Shown one piece after another: positions 27,334 through 36,734 of a stretch of DNA of 64,000 nucleotides (position 1 is the first letter of the stretch; every line of letters begins with the position of its first letter). The translations under genes and the position numbers were made by a program. The stretch is from Rhizobium sp. (lineage in GTDB: Bacteria > Pseudomonadota > Alphaproteobacteria > Rhizobiales > Rhizobiaceae), in NCBI GenBank assembly GCA_019739215.1, contig JAHHDR010000034.1, positions 124,001 to 188,000 of the forward strand, read 5' to 3'. Under the pieces are notes generated by a model. The model saw only the letters and a program-made list of their open reading frames with translations, ran no database searches and was not told the DNA's origin.

Positions 27334-29448
27334 TCACCGCCACATGCCCCGCATCCGCGCACCGACATCGACGCGCATCGGTCGTGGTGCGCCCGGCCCT
27401 ACAGCGGCTCCGGCACGGCCCTTCGGCCAGCTCGTCACCTCGAAATACTGCAGCAGCGTCGCCGGGATGAAGCGCGAGCGCGACGCATAGACATGCTTGT
27501 CGCCCTGGGCCTGCTGGCCGTGGACGAAGAAGCGCTGCGGGGTCACCAGGTTGAGATCGTCCTTGGCGCGGGTCATGGCGACATAGAGCAGGCGGCGCTC
27601 CTCCTCGAGTTCCGGCGTCGAACCGGTGCCGAGGTCGGAGGGTATGCAGCCGTCGACGCAGTTCATGACGAAGACCGAGGTCCATTCCTGGCCCTTGGCC
27701 GAATGGATGGTCGACAGGATCAGGTAGTCCTCGTCGAGCAGCGGCACGCCGGCCTGATCGCTGGTGGCGTCCGGGGGGTCGAGCGTCAGTTCGGTGAGGA
27801 AGCGTTCACGCGACGGGTACCCCGCGGCGATCTGCTCAAGCTGGATGAGATCGGCCTTTCGGGTCTCCGCATCCTCGTGCAGGCGGTCGAGATGCGGCTC
27901 GTACCACAGCCGCGCCTGTTCGATCTCGGACGGCCAGCCCGCGGCCCGGTCGCCGATGCCCTGCATGACATCGACGAAGGCCGGCCAGTCGGCGCCGCTG
28001 CGCGGCGGGGCCGCCATTTCGGCCAGCGCGGTGATCGGCCTCGGACTGTCGGCCATGGCGTCGAGCACCTTTGCCGCCGATGACGGACCGATGCCGGGAA
28101 GCATCTGCAGCAGCCGGAATCCGGCAACGCGGTCGCGCGGGTTCTGCGCAAAGCGCAGCAGCGCCAGCATGTCCTTGACATGGGCGCTGTCGAGAAACTT
28201 CAGCCCGCCGAACTTGACGAAGGGGATGTTGCGGCGCGTCAGCTCGATTTCGAGCGCCGCACTATGGCTGGATGTGCGGAAAAGTACCGCCTGCTGCTTG
28301 AGCGCCGTTCCGCCCTCGCGATTGTCAAGCACCTGGTCGGCGATGAAGATCGCCTGGTCGGCCTCGTCGCGGACGGTGACCAGGCGCGGCCGCATGTCGG
28401 ATTCGCGCTCGCTCCACAGGTTCTTGGTGAAGCGCTCGCGGGCGAGATCGATGACGGCATTGGCCGCCTGCAGGATCGGCTGGGTCGAGCGGTAGTTGCG
28501 GTCGAGCGTGACGATCTCGGCGGGCGGCGAAAAGGCGGCGGGAAAATCGAGGATGTTGCGGACATCAGCCGCGCGGAAGGAATAGATCGACTGCGCGTCA
28601 TCCCCGACCACGGTCAGCCCCCGTCCCTCGGGCTTCATCGCCATGAGGATCGAGGATTGCAGCCGGTTGGTGTCCTGGTACTCGTCGACCAGCACGTGGT
28701 CCCACCGCTCGCCGATCTCGCGGGCGAGCACCGGATCGCCCATGGTCTGGGCCCAGTAGAGCAGCAGATCGTCGTAATCGAGCACGTTCTGGGCCTGCTT
28801 GGCCTCGACATAAGCCGCAAAGAGTTCGCGCAGTTGCCCGCCCCAGGAGGCGCACCAGGGGAAGGCGGAACGCAGCACCGCGTCGAGCGCGGATTCCGAA
28901 TTGACCGCGCGGGAATAGATGGCGAGGCAGGTACCCTTGGTCGGGAACCGGTTCTCCAGCTTGGAGAAGCCGAGTTCGTGGCGCGCCAGGTTCATCAGGT
29001 CGGCGCTGTCCTCGCGGTCGTGGATGCTGAATTGCGGGTCGAGACCGATCTCGGGCGCATAGTCGCGCATCAGCCGCGCGCCGATGGCGTGGAAGGTGCC
29101 GGTCCAGGCCAGCGCATCGGTGAGCACGCCGGCATTGGCGCCCAGCACCTGGCGGCAGACCCGCTCGACACGCCGGGCCATTTCGCCTGCAGCACGGCGC
29201 GAGAAGGTGATCAGCATGATCCGCCGCGGATCGGCGCCACCCACGATGAGATGGGCGACGCGATGGGCCAGCGTGTTGGTCTTGCCCGAGCCGGCCCCGG
29301 CGATGATCAGCAAGGGGGACGCATCGAGATGATCGCCCGGGCCGCTGCCATGGACGACGGCCCGCCGCTGGGCGTCGTTGAGCTTTTCGAGATAGGCGGG
29401 TTCGAGAGCGCTTCTCTCCCGTTCGGCCCGGGGCCCGGCATTGTGCAT
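27334..29448 (-). CDS. UvrD/Rep-family ATP-dependent DNA helicase
   Basis: The 704-residue superfamily 1A helicase unwinds DNA 3' to 5'. It shows the full motif series: Walker A IAGAGSGKTNTL, motif Ia LITFSRRAAGEMARR, motif II VLVDEYQDTN, motif III VVGDDAQSIYSFR, motif IV LDRNYRSTQ, motif V STIHSAKGQEW and motif VI RRLLYVAMTRAKDDL. It is shorter than UvrD1 (about 720-800 in rhizobia) and has no nuclease domain. The ATG at 29448 gives a normal N-terminus. RecX follows 14 bases downstream, suggesting a joint role in repair or recombination. Confidence 0.85.
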   Translation of the reverse strand: MHNAGPRAERERSALEPAYLEKLNDAQRRAVVHGSGPGDHLDASPLLIIAGAGSGKTNTLAHRVAHLIVGGADPRRIMLITFSRRAAGEMARRVERVCRQVLGANAGVLTDALAWTGTFHAIGARLMRDYAPEIGLDPQFSIHDREDSADLMNLARHELGFSKLENRFPTKGTCLAIYSRAVNSESALDAVLRSAFPWCASWGGQLRELFAAYVEAKQAQNVLDYDDLLLYWAQTMGDPVLAREIGERWDHVLVDEYQDTNRLQSSILMAMKPEGRGLTVVGDDAQSIYSFRAADVRNILDFPAAFSPPAEIVTLDRNYRSTQPILQAANAVIDLARERFTKNLWSERESDMRPRLVTVRDEADQAIFIADQVLDNREGGTALKQQAVLFRTSSHSAALEIELTRRNIPFVKFGGLKFLDSAHVKDMLALLRFAQNPRDRVAGFRLLQMLPGIGPSSAAKVLDAMADSPRPITALAEMAAPPRSGADWPAFVDVMQGIGDRAAGWPSEIEQARLWYEPHLDRLHEDAETRKADLIQLEQIAAGYPSRERFLTELTLDPPDATSDQAGVPLLDEDYLILSTIHSAKGQEWTSVFVMNCVDGCIPSDLGTGSTPELEEERRLLYVAMTRAKDDLNLVTPQRFFVHGQQAQGDKHVYASRSRFIPATLLQYFEVTSWPKGRAGAAVGPGAPRPMRVDVGARMRGMWR

Positions 29449-29558
29449 ACGTGTTCCGTCCAGATGCCGGGCGCCGCATGCCCGGAACATTCGATGAACC
29501 TAGGAGATTCGCCGGGCGATGGGAAGGGCGGGCGATGGGAAGGATTGCGCGACGCCGG

Positions 29559-29855
29559 TCAGGATCGGGTGCGGTAGAGAGCCGGAAGCAGACGCCACCA
29601 CTGAACATAGCCCAGTGCAGCGTGGACCGGCGTTATCAGGACCAGGGTCTCCGCGGGCGCCATGATGCCGGACGCGACAAGTGCCGCCCCGGCGGCGGCG
29701 GCCACGAAGCCCAGCGGGAACGTCATGACGGCCAGCAGGACCTGCCCGAAGGAGAGAATGACGATATCGTGTTCGGAATAGAAGCTCGAGAGAACCACGC
29801 TGCCGATGCCGAGAATGAGTATGGCCCCGACATAGGCAAGCTTAGGATATCGCAT
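29559..29855 (-). CDS. Small hypothetical membrane protein
   Basis: The 98-residue protein has three hydrophobic helices (VGAILILGIGSVVLSSFYS; VLLAVMTFPLGFVAAAAGAAL; ETLVLITPVHAALGYVQWW). The family is not recognised. It stands alone; no partner is obvious. Confidence 0.55.
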   Translation of the reverse strand: MRYPKLAYVGAILILGIGSVVLSSFYSEHDIVILSFGQVLLAVMTFPLGFVAAAAGAALVASGIMAPAETLVLITPVHAALGYVQWWRLLPALYRTRS

Positions 29856-30174
29856 TTTGACCTCCGCGCCTCGAGATGGCAGGTGGAGGGTATTGGCCCT
29901 CTTGCCCGCGTCAAGGACAATAGCACGACCTGTATCTCAGCGCTTGGCGGCCTCTCGAGATTGTCGCGCCATACGGCGCGCGGGATTGAAATGCCGCCGA
30001 CCCGGCATCCCGGGAACCACTTCCGGACCGGCGCATTTGCCACCCGAGGCAGCCGGGACGTGTCAACCGGACGCGACAGGGATGGAGAACATCGGGATTT
30101 TTCCGGTTTCTTCCGATGGCCAACGAAACGGCAGGCGAGCTCCCCACCTGTCCGGCCCGGTGCCCGCCTCCCCG
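29856..30174. other. Gene-free stretch upstream of the small membrane protein
   Basis: These 319 bases between the small membrane protein and the end of the nitrile hydratase operon hold no protein-like frame with a ribosome binding site, no strong hairpin with a T tract and no recognisable promoter. Confidence 0.5.
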
Positions 30175-30528
30175 TCAACGCACGCGCAGCGGATCGTTGT
30201 CGAGTTCGATCGGCTGGCCATGCGGCGTCGCTTCGGCGGCACGCTGCCAGCTTTGCTGCAGGTCGAGGAGGGTGGCCGCCTCGGTGATGCCCTTTGCTTC
30301 GAGCAGGCTGGACAGCGCGGCCACCCAGCCGTCGTAATAGTCGCGGCCATCTGCGGCGCGGTGCGGCCGCTTGACCTCCGCGGACAGCGCCTCAGCCCAT
30401 TCGGGCCACGTGAACACGCCCCGTTCGTGAAGGTGGACGGTGAGCGCGAAGGCCTCCGCCTGCCAGGGCTCGGCAAAGACCGGGTCGCCCTCCTCCGAAC
30501 GCGGCAGGCCGGGTGTGTCGCGGACCAC
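30175..30528 (-). CDS. Nitrile hydratase accessory protein
   Basis: The 117-residue protein matches the small activator/beta-subunit-like accessory protein of nitrile hydratases: GLPRSEEGDPVFAEPWQAEA then AFALTVHLHERGVFTWPEWA. Such proteins help insert the metal or mature the alpha subunit. The GTG at 30528 starts just before the conserved segment; a TTG 24 bases upstream would overlap the beta subunit. It is third in the operon, 10 bases after nthB. Confidence 0.75.
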   Translation of the reverse strand: MVRDTPGLPRSEEGDPVFAEPWQAEAFALTVHLHERGVFTWPEWAEALSAEVKRPHRAADGRDYYDGWVAALSSLLEAKGITEAATLLDLQQSWQRAAEATPHGQPIELDNDPLRVR

Positions 30529-30538
30529 GGATCCAGCG

Positions 30539-31198
30539 TCACAGGCGCTCAAGGTAGCTCTCCCAGGCGTCGATCGAGATGGTGAGGCCGGGCGCGGCAT
30601 CGTCGCCCCAGATCTCGGAACCGTCGAAGACCACCGTGTAGACCCATTCGGGGTTCTCGCCTCGTCCGTGCGCATTGTCGTCCGGGAAGACGAAGGCGCC
30701 CTGCACGGTCTCGACCACGCCGGCCTTGCCCTTGGCGTAGCGCGGCAGGCGGCTGTGCGTGACGGGGTGGAAATTGCGGGCGCGGACGCGATCGCCCGCG
30801 GCGAATCTCGGCGCGTCGGCGATTTCACGGTCGCAGGGGCCGCCCCTTGCCAGAACCGCGGGAACCATGTCTGCCTTCAGCACGCGCTTCGGGGTCGATC
30901 CCTCGCCGAGCTTCCGACCGGCAGCGATCTCCGCCTGGGTTGCAAAGCCATGGCGCTCGAGCAGGACCTCCAGCGCCCGGATCCAGATCTCGTAATAGCT
31001 CGCGGCGAGATAGGCCGGCGGCGGGATGTTTTCGCGAGCGTGCCGCGATTCGTCGATGGTCCAGGCGCCGAAGGCACCGCAGGACAGCACGACGCCGAGC
31101 GCGCGCTTTTCCCATTCGGCATGAAACCAGGGCTCGTCCGTTTCTGGCGCGACGGGACCGAAACCCATCTCGCCGCCAAGGTCGTGTGGACCGTTCAT
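30539..31198 (-). CDS. nthB: Nitrile hydratase beta subunit
   Basis: The 219-residue protein starts with the family hallmark [16 protein letters not shown] and ends with the SH3-like beta barrel ([40 protein letters not shown]). It pairs with the alpha subunit to hydrate nitriles to amides in the cytoplasm. Its ATG overlaps the alpha stop by four bases. A longer in-frame extension upstream is only antisense-like Arg/His-rich sequence. Confidence 0.88.
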   Translation of the reverse strand: MNGPHDLGGEMGFGPVAPETDEPWFHAEWEKRALGVVLSCGAFGAWTIDESRHARENIPPPAYLAASYYEIWIRALEVLLERHGFATQAEIAAGRKLGEGSTPKRVLKADMVPAVLARGGPCDREIADAPRFAAGDRVRARNFHPVTHSRLPRYAKGKAGVVETVQGAFVFPDDNAHGRGENPEWVYTVVFDGSEIWGDDAAPGLTISIDAWESYLERL

Positions 31199-31830
31199 CG
31201 CCCGGCCCCCGGATTCCCGGCAACGCCGGTGCCGATCATTGCGTCGCGGCTGACGAGTCCGGCCAGCGCTTCCTCGGTCCACCCGTCGGTGCCGGCAGGG
31301 CGTTCTGGGATCACAAGGTAGCGCAGTTCGGCCGTCGAGTCCCAGATGCGGATCTTCTTGTCGCCGGGCAGTTCCAGACCGAACTCGGCAAGCACGCCGC
31401 GCGGATCGATGACGGCGCGGGAGCGGTAGGCCGGCGCCTTGTACCACACCGGCGGCAGGCCGAGCACGGCCCAGGGATAGCAGGAGCACAGCGTGCAGAC
31501 GACGAGATTGTGCGTCTCCGGCGTGTTGAAGACGGCGCGCATGTGCTCGCCCTGCCGGCCGCCATATCCGAGACTGGCAATGGCCGCGGTGGCTTCGATG
31601 CGGAGCCAGTCGGCAAAGTCGGGGTCCGACCAGGCCTTGGCCACCACATGGGCGCCGTTCCGTGGCCCGACCTTGGTCTCGTAGGTGTCGACAATGGCGT
31701 CGATCGCGCCGGGATCGATCAGTCCCTTCTCGGTGAGCACGGTTTCGAGCGCGCGCACCCGCGCCTGCATGTCGGTGTAGCGATTGTCGTGATGGTGATG
31801 ATCGTGGTCGTGGTGATGGTGGTCGCTCAT
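31195..31830 (-). CDS. nthA: Nitrile hydratase alpha subunit, cobalt type, with His-rich N-terminus
   Basis: The 211-residue protein carries the metal claw VCTLCSC in [16 protein letters not shown]. Thr in the third position is typical of the cobalt enzymes, Ser of the iron ones. The cysteines become oxidised and bind non-corrin Co(III). The N-terminus [15 protein letters not shown] is unusually rich in His and could bind cobalt. The ATG at 31830 precedes this run. Order alpha-beta-accessory on one transcript. Confidence 0.9.
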   Translation of the reverse strand: MSDHHHHDHDHHHHDNRYTDMQARVRALETVLTEKGLIDPGAIDAIVDTYETKVGPRNGAHVVAKAWSDPDFADWLRIEATAAIASLGYGGRQGEHMRAVFNTPETHNLVVCTLCSCYPWAVLGLPPVWYKAPAYRSRAVIDPRGVLAEFGLELPGDKKIRIWDSTAELRYLVIPERPAGTDGWTEEALAGLVSRDAMIGTGVAGNPGAGR

Positions 31831-31950
31831 GACGGGGCTCCCGTTTGGGAGAATATCTAGAGCGATCTGGTTGATGTGCCAAGAGGGGATTGGGCCGCCC
31901 AAGCTGAAGACCCTCCCCACAGGGGGCGGGGTCTTTGCGCCGATGCCCGC

Positions 31951-33769
31951 TCACGCCGCGCGGCTGTAGCCCTGCTGCCCGTGGCCCGCCGAGCGGAAGG
32001 AGAACTTGGCGAGCAGGCCGCGCAGGGTGCTGCTCTCGGCAACCAGCGTCTGGCTGGCGGCGGAGGTTTCCTCGACCATGGCGGCATTCTTCTGGGTCAT
32101 CTGGTCCATCTCGTTGACGGACGTGTTGATCTCGTTGAGGCCCGTCGCCTGCTCGCGCGCGGCTGTCGTGATCTGGGCGACCTGGTCGTTGACCTGGTGG
32201 ACGAGGCTCTCGATCTCCACCAGCGCCTCGCCGGTCGAGCGCACGAGCGCGACGCCGCCCTCGACTTCGGAGGCCGAGTTCTGGATCAGCGTCTTGATCT
32301 CGCGGGCGGCGGTGGCCGAACGCTGGGCGAGTTCGCGCACTTCCTGGGCGACGACCGCGAAGCCGCGACCGGCTTCGCCGGCACGGGCCGCCTCGACGCC
32401 GGCATTGAGCGCCAGAAGATTGGTCTGGAAGGCGATCTCGTCGATCACGGAGATGATCTGGCCGATGCGGTTGGAGGATTCCTCGATGCGACCCATGGCG
32501 GTGACGGCGTCGCGGACGATGGTGCCGGAGCGTCCGGCGCTGGACCGGGTCTGCTCCACCATGCGGCTGGCTTCGGTGGCACGGTCGGCGGCAGTCTGCA
32601 CGGTCGCGGTGATTTCGGCGAGTGCGCCCGCCGTCTCCTCGAGCGCCGCGGCCTGCTGTTCGGTCCGGCGGGCGAGCATGTCGGTGGCGTCGCCGATCGA
32701 CCCGGCGCTCTCGTTGACGACCGAACTGGATCCGGCGATCGCCTGGATGACATCATGCAGCGAGGCGGCAGCGGCGTTGAAGTCCTCGCGGAGCTTCGCA
32801 TATTCAGGGCCGATGTCGCCGAGCGACACGGTGAGGTCGCCGGCGGCGAGCTTTTCGAGGCCCTGTCCCAGCGTGCGGATCGCCAGATCCTGCTGCTCGG
32901 ACACCGCACGCACCGTTTCCTCGCGCTGGCGACGTTCGTTTTCGATTGCCTGCTGCTGGCTCGCCTCGCGGCCGCGCATCTGCCGCCGCTCCTCGACGGA
33001 ATCCCGCAGGATGACAAGCGCCTTGGCCATGTCGCCCGCCTCGTCGTCGAAGGCCTGGTCGACGATTTCCACGCCCGATTGCTCCTCGGCGATGGCCGCC
33101 ATCTGTGCCTTGACGCGGCCAAGCGGGCCGACCACGCTTGCGTCCGATCGCAAAGGCGATGCCGATGATCACAAGCGCGCCGACGCCCGTCGCGATCGCG
33201 GCCCACATCGCGTTCTGCCAGTAAAGCGCCGCGAGGTCGTCGGCATAGACGCCGGTTCCGACAATCCAGCCCCAGGGCTCGAAGCCAACAACGTGGGAAT
33301 ATTTCAGCACCGGGGCATCCGCCCCCGGCTTTGGCCAGTAATAGTCGACGAAGCCCTCGCGGCTTGCCTTGACCGTGTCGACGAAGGCCACGAACAGGAA
33401 CTTGCCGTTGGGGTCCTTGTTCTGCGAGAGGTCCTGGCCGTTGAGTTCCGGCTTGATCGGATGCATCACCATCTTCGGATGCATGTCGTTGATCCAGAAA
33501 TAGCCGCTGTCGCCGTAGCGCATGGACGAAATCACGTCGGCAGCGGCCTTCTGCGCCGCCTCGCGCGACATGGCCCCCGAGGTCTCGAGGTCATGATACT
33601 TCTTGAAGATCGCGATGGCCGTCGCATCCATCTGGGCGAGCCCGGCCTTGCGCTCCGCCTCGAGCTCCGTGAACGTATAATTGAGCGCGATGGTCATGCC
33701 CGCCGCGAAAATCGCTATGGCGAGGCCGACAAGCACGTAAAGGCGAGCAGCAATCGAAAACTTGCGCAT
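31951..33769 (-). pseudogene. Methyl-accepting chemotaxis protein with sCache_2 sensor, one frameshift
   Basis: From ATG 33769 the protein has a first helix (LYVLVGLAIAIFAAGMTIAL) and a periplasmic sCache_2 domain (SMRYGDSGYFWINDMHPKMV and MHPIKPELNGQDL). The second helix ([12 protein letters not shown]) is followed at about 33138 by a frame break: an extra base in CGCAAGCG moves the reading off [15 protein letters not shown]. The second frame carries two HAMP regions and the MCP signalling domain ([40 protein letters not shown]). Repaired length is 605 residues. sCache_2 receptors commonly bind small carboxylates such as pyruvate. No other chemotaxis gene is nearby. Confidence 0.8.
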
Positions 33770-33875
33770 CAGGTCCGTTTCCCCTTCGAAGACCTGACAA
33801 ATGTAAGTTTTGCGAGTTAATAAAAGATAATTGCTAATTTATTCAAATATTACATAAACTTCCGCCGCAAATGCA

Positions 33876-34475
33876 TCATCCGCCGTTGACCAGCCGCAGG
33901 ATCAGCTGGTGGATATTGCCGCCGTCGCCGAGCTCGATTCTGTCGAATTCCCGGCTCTTGCGGCGCTGCTCCTGCGAGATCGCGGCAAGGCGGCGGGTGA
34001 GTTCCTGGCGAATCTTGCGGCAGTTCGGATCATCGGCCACCGTCAGCCCGATACTGGCGCGCTCGATCTCACGCACCATGTCCTTGATCATCACGCCGTG
34101 CACCTTCTCGTGGTCGCGCACGCCGGAGATGAACAGGTCCCAATGGCTGCGAACGGTGCCGGACAGCCGGGATGCAGCCTTCGGCAGCGTATAGGTGATC
34201 GTCAGCTTCGGCCTGGCGCTGGCCAGAACGCAACCGCCGTCGCGCGGCTGATAGTCCCGCGTCCATGTCAGCTTGAAGGTGGTATGCGCGATGGTCCGGA
34301 CGAGCCCGCCGACCTGCGGGCCGCGCTCGCCGATCGAGGCATAGAGCTCCGGCCCGGTGCTGCCCTGGACGACATAGGACTGCTCCCGCTCGACCGCCTT
34401 CCACTCCGCCGCCACAGGTGAGGCGAGCGCGATCAGTGCCGCGCCGACAATCCGTCCGATACTCTTTGCGTGCAA
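33876..34475 (-). CDS. DUF922 family secreted zinc-dependent protease-like protein
   Basis: The 199-residue protein has a signal peptide (IVGAALIALASPVAA). The zinc motif HEKVHG lies in VRDHEKVHGVMIKDMV, and WTRDYQPRDGGCVLASARPK is a typical DUF922 segment. It is probably periplasmic or secreted; the true substrate is unknown. It stands alone between the chemoreceptor and the sugar ABC operon. Confidence 0.75.
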   Translation of the reverse strand: MHAKSIGRIVGAALIALASPVAAEWKAVEREQSYVVQGSTGPELYASIGERGPQVGGLVRTIAHTTFKLTWTRDYQPRDGGCVLASARPKLTITYTLPKAASRLSGTVRSHWDLFISGVRDHEKVHGVMIKDMVREIERASIGLTVADDPNCRKIRQELTRRLAAISQEQRRKSREFDRIELGDGGNIHQLILRLVNGG

Positions 34476-34602
34476 TCATGCCTCCTGCCTTCGCCACGGA
34501 CGGAGAGTAGAAAGAATTCCGCGCCGCTTCAATGTCGCACCGCGACAACGGCCGAAATCCGCTTGACATCACGGACTGATGGTAATTACCTCGTATTGTC
34601 AA

Positions 34603-34634
34603 TTTGAGGCCTCAAAATCAACCTCATTTTGAGG
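34603..34634 (+). promoter_or_regulatory. Operator cluster upstream of the sugar ABC operon
   Basis: Two palindromes stand side by side: TTTGAGGCCTCAAA (34603-34616, perfect 14 bases) and CCTCA-TTT-TGAGG (34622-34634). The arms CTCAAAAT (34611-34618) and ATTTTGAG (34626-34633) also pair. The 13 bases AACCTCATTTTGA at 34620-34632 recur, inverted, upstream of the convergent lacI-type gene. Positioned about 100 bases before the binding-protein start, it fits a LacI-family operator. Confidence 0.6.
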
Positions 34635-34734
34635 TGGCAGATCGGTGCCGGGTTGAGGAGCCCGGACTTCAGGCACCGGCCGGCCTGACTGAGGAGGATA
34701 TGCCGGACACCGGCATCATTGGGAGGAGACGAGC

Positions 34735-35677
34735 ATGCTCAGACGGACATTCCTTGGCCTAGCGGCGGCCGCCACGATGGCGGTGGGCGCGTTTTCACCG
34801 GCACTGGCCGCCGGCAAGACCTTCTACTGGATCTCGCATGGCGCGCCGACCGATCCGGTCTGGACCTACTTCCTGGCGGGCGCCAAGCAGTGGGAGAGCG
34901 ATACCGGCAACACCGTGAACACCTCGTTCCATTCCGGCGGACGTGCCCTCGCACCAGGAAGCGGTTCGCGCAGCGATCGCCGCCAAGGCCGACGGCATCG
35001 TCACCTCGAGCCCGGACCCCGGCAGCCTCGTCAAGGTCGTGCAGGAAGCGCGCGATGCCGGCATACCTGTCGTCAACATCAACACGCCCGACCCGACCGT
35101 GAACTTCAACGCCTATGTCGGCATGGACCTGCAGAAGGCCGGCGCCGCATGGGCGCAGTATCTCGTCGACAAGAAGCTGGTGAAGGAAGGCGACTTCGTC
35201 TGGATGCCGGTCGAAGTGCCCGGCGCCACCTATGGCGTACAGGAAGAAGAGGGCATCGCCACCGTCTTCAAGCCGCTCAACATCACCTGGGAAGTGACCG
35301 ATACCACCCTCGACCAGGGTGAGATCATCAACCGCATGAGCGACTACCTGACCGCCAATCGCGCCAAGATCAAGGCGATCATCGGGCTGGGCGACCTCGT
35401 GACCGGCTCGGTCGCGCGGGTCTTCAACCAGGTCGGCGTCAAGGCCGGTGAGATCCCGGCCGTGGGCTGGGGCAATTCGCAGGACACGACGCAGGAAGTC
35501 ATGGACGGCTTCGTCAACGCCGCCATGTGGCAGGATCCGCAGGCGACGAGCTATATCGGCCTCTCGATGGCGGCCATGGCGGCGGCCGGCATCCCGCCGG
35601 GCTTCGACGTCTATGTCGGCACGCTCTACGAGAAGGACACCGCCCAGCTCTATCATGACATCATGGGCGCCAAGTAA
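34735..35677 (+). pseudogene. Sugar ABC transporter periplasmic binding protein, one frameshift
   Basis: The protein begins with a signal peptide (TFLGLAAAATMAVGAFSPALA) and a ribose-binding-type fold (AAIAAKADGIVTSSPDPGSL, VGMDLQKAGAAWAQYL, AIIGLGDLVTGSVARVF). After NTSFHSG an extra G at 34939/34940 breaks the frame; removing it gives HSGDVPSHQEAVRAAIAA and a 313-residue product. It should bind a sugar or related polyol and pass it to the permease downstream; the ligand is unknown. First gene of a three-gene operon controlled by the palindromes upstream. Confidence 0.8.
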
Positions 35678-35689
35678 CCCCCCGAACAT

Positions 35690-35731
35690 CCGCCCGGCCG
35701 ACGTAAGGGCCGGGCGGTCTCAGCGCTGAGA
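35690..35731 (+). other. Intra-operon hairpin and palindrome between binding protein and permease
   Basis: A perfect 10-base stem (CCGCCCGGCC at 35690-35699, GGCCGGGCGG at 35708-35717) with an 8-base loop is followed directly by the 14-base palindrome TCTCAGCGCTGAGA (35718-35731). It lies 13 bases after the binding-protein stop. No T tract follows. Such hairpins commonly protect the binding-protein message so that it is made in excess over the permease. Confidence 0.5.
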
Positions 35732-35744
35732 CTGGCGGACATTC

Positions 35745-36731
35745 ATGCAAAACAGAACATTCCTGCAGCGCTTCATCAGCGCGCCCGAGTTCGGACCGCT
35801 GGTCCTGCTGATCGTGGAACTGGCCATCTTCACCACCATCAATCCGAATTTCCTGTCCGGGTTGAACATTTCCAACATCCTGACCTTCACCGTCGAGCTC
35901 GGCCTCATCGCCTTGGCCATGACCCTGCTGATGACCGCCGGAGAGTTCGACCTTTCGGTCGGCTCGGTGTTCGGCTTCTCGGCCGTGGTGATGTGGACGC
36001 TGTTCAATTCCGGCCTGATGCCGATGGAACTGGCTTTCCTGGTCGCGATCGCCATCGCGATGTTCATCGGCTGGGTCAACGGCCTGTTCGTCACCCGGCT
36101 CAACATCCCGTCGTTTCTCGTGACCCTCGGCATGCTGCTCGTGGTTCGCGGGTCGGCGCTCTATATCACCGACGGCTTCCCGCAGCGCACATGGAGCGCG
36201 GAGGGCTCATGGATGGCCGACGTGCTGGTCGGCGAGTTCACGATCAACGGCTTCCGGGTCTACATGTCCGTCTTCTGGTTCGCATTGTTCGCGCTGGCGA
36301 CGCACTACGTCCTGACCCAGTCGCGCGCCGGAAACTGGATCCAGGCATCCGGCGGCAACGCCAATGCGGCGCGCAACCGCGGCGTCAACGTCAACCGCAC
36401 CAAGGTGCTGCTGTTCATGTTCTCGTCGGCGATGGCGGGCTTTGCCGGCATCATATCGTCGATCCGGACCTCGGCCGCCAATCCCAACAGCGGCACCGGC
36501 TATGAGCTCGAGGTGATCGCCATGGTCGTGATCGGCGGCACCGTACTGACCGGCGGTCGCGGCACGATCATCGGCACCGTGCTCGGCATCTTCATCCTGC
36601 GCGCCATGCGCAACGGCATCGTGCTGATCGGCGTACCGGGCCTGGCCTACAACATCTTCATCGGCGCGATCATCTTGGGCATGATGGCGCTGCATTCCTG
36701 GCTCGAACGCCGCCACAACGCGGGGACATGA
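35745..36731 (+). CDS. Sugar ABC transporter permease (RbsC/FrcC type)
   Basis: The 328-residue inner-membrane permease of the ribose/xylose group has about ten helices, with the conserved VELGLIALAMTLLMTAGEFDL then SVGSVFGFSAVVMW near the N-terminus and VIGGTVLTGGRGTIIGTVLG near the C-terminus. It forms the channel served by the binding protein upstream and the ATPase that begins 3 bases downstream. Substrate as for the binding protein, unknown. Confidence 0.85.
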   Translation: MQNRTFLQRFISAPEFGPLVLLIVELAIFTTINPNFLSGLNISNILTFTVELGLIALAMTLLMTAGEFDLSVGSVFGFSAVVMWTLFNSGLMPMELAFLVAIAIAMFIGWVNGLFVTRLNIPSFLVTLGMLLVVRGSALYITDGFPQRTWSAEGSWMADVLVGEFTINGFRVYMSVFWFALFALATHYVLTQSRAGNWIQASGGNANAARNRGVNVNRTKVLLFMFSSAMAGFAGIISSIRTSAANPNSGTGYELEVIAMVVIGGTVLTGGRGTIIGTVLGIFILRAMRNGIVLIGVPGLAYNIFIGAIILGMMALHSWLERRHNAGT

Positions 36732-36734
36732 CCA

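Noticed and set aside
28180-29577. 465-codon plus-strand frame
   Set aside because: Antisense shadow of the UvrD-like helicase, all of whose motifs are on the minus strand.
30847-31860. 337-codon plus-strand frame in the nitrile hydratase region
   Set aside because: Antisense to nthA and nthB, with no recognisable domain.
31907-31936. Imperfect GC-rich hairpin between the chemoreceptor and nthA
   Set aside because: The arms do not pair fully and no T tract follows on either strand, so it cannot be supported as a terminator.
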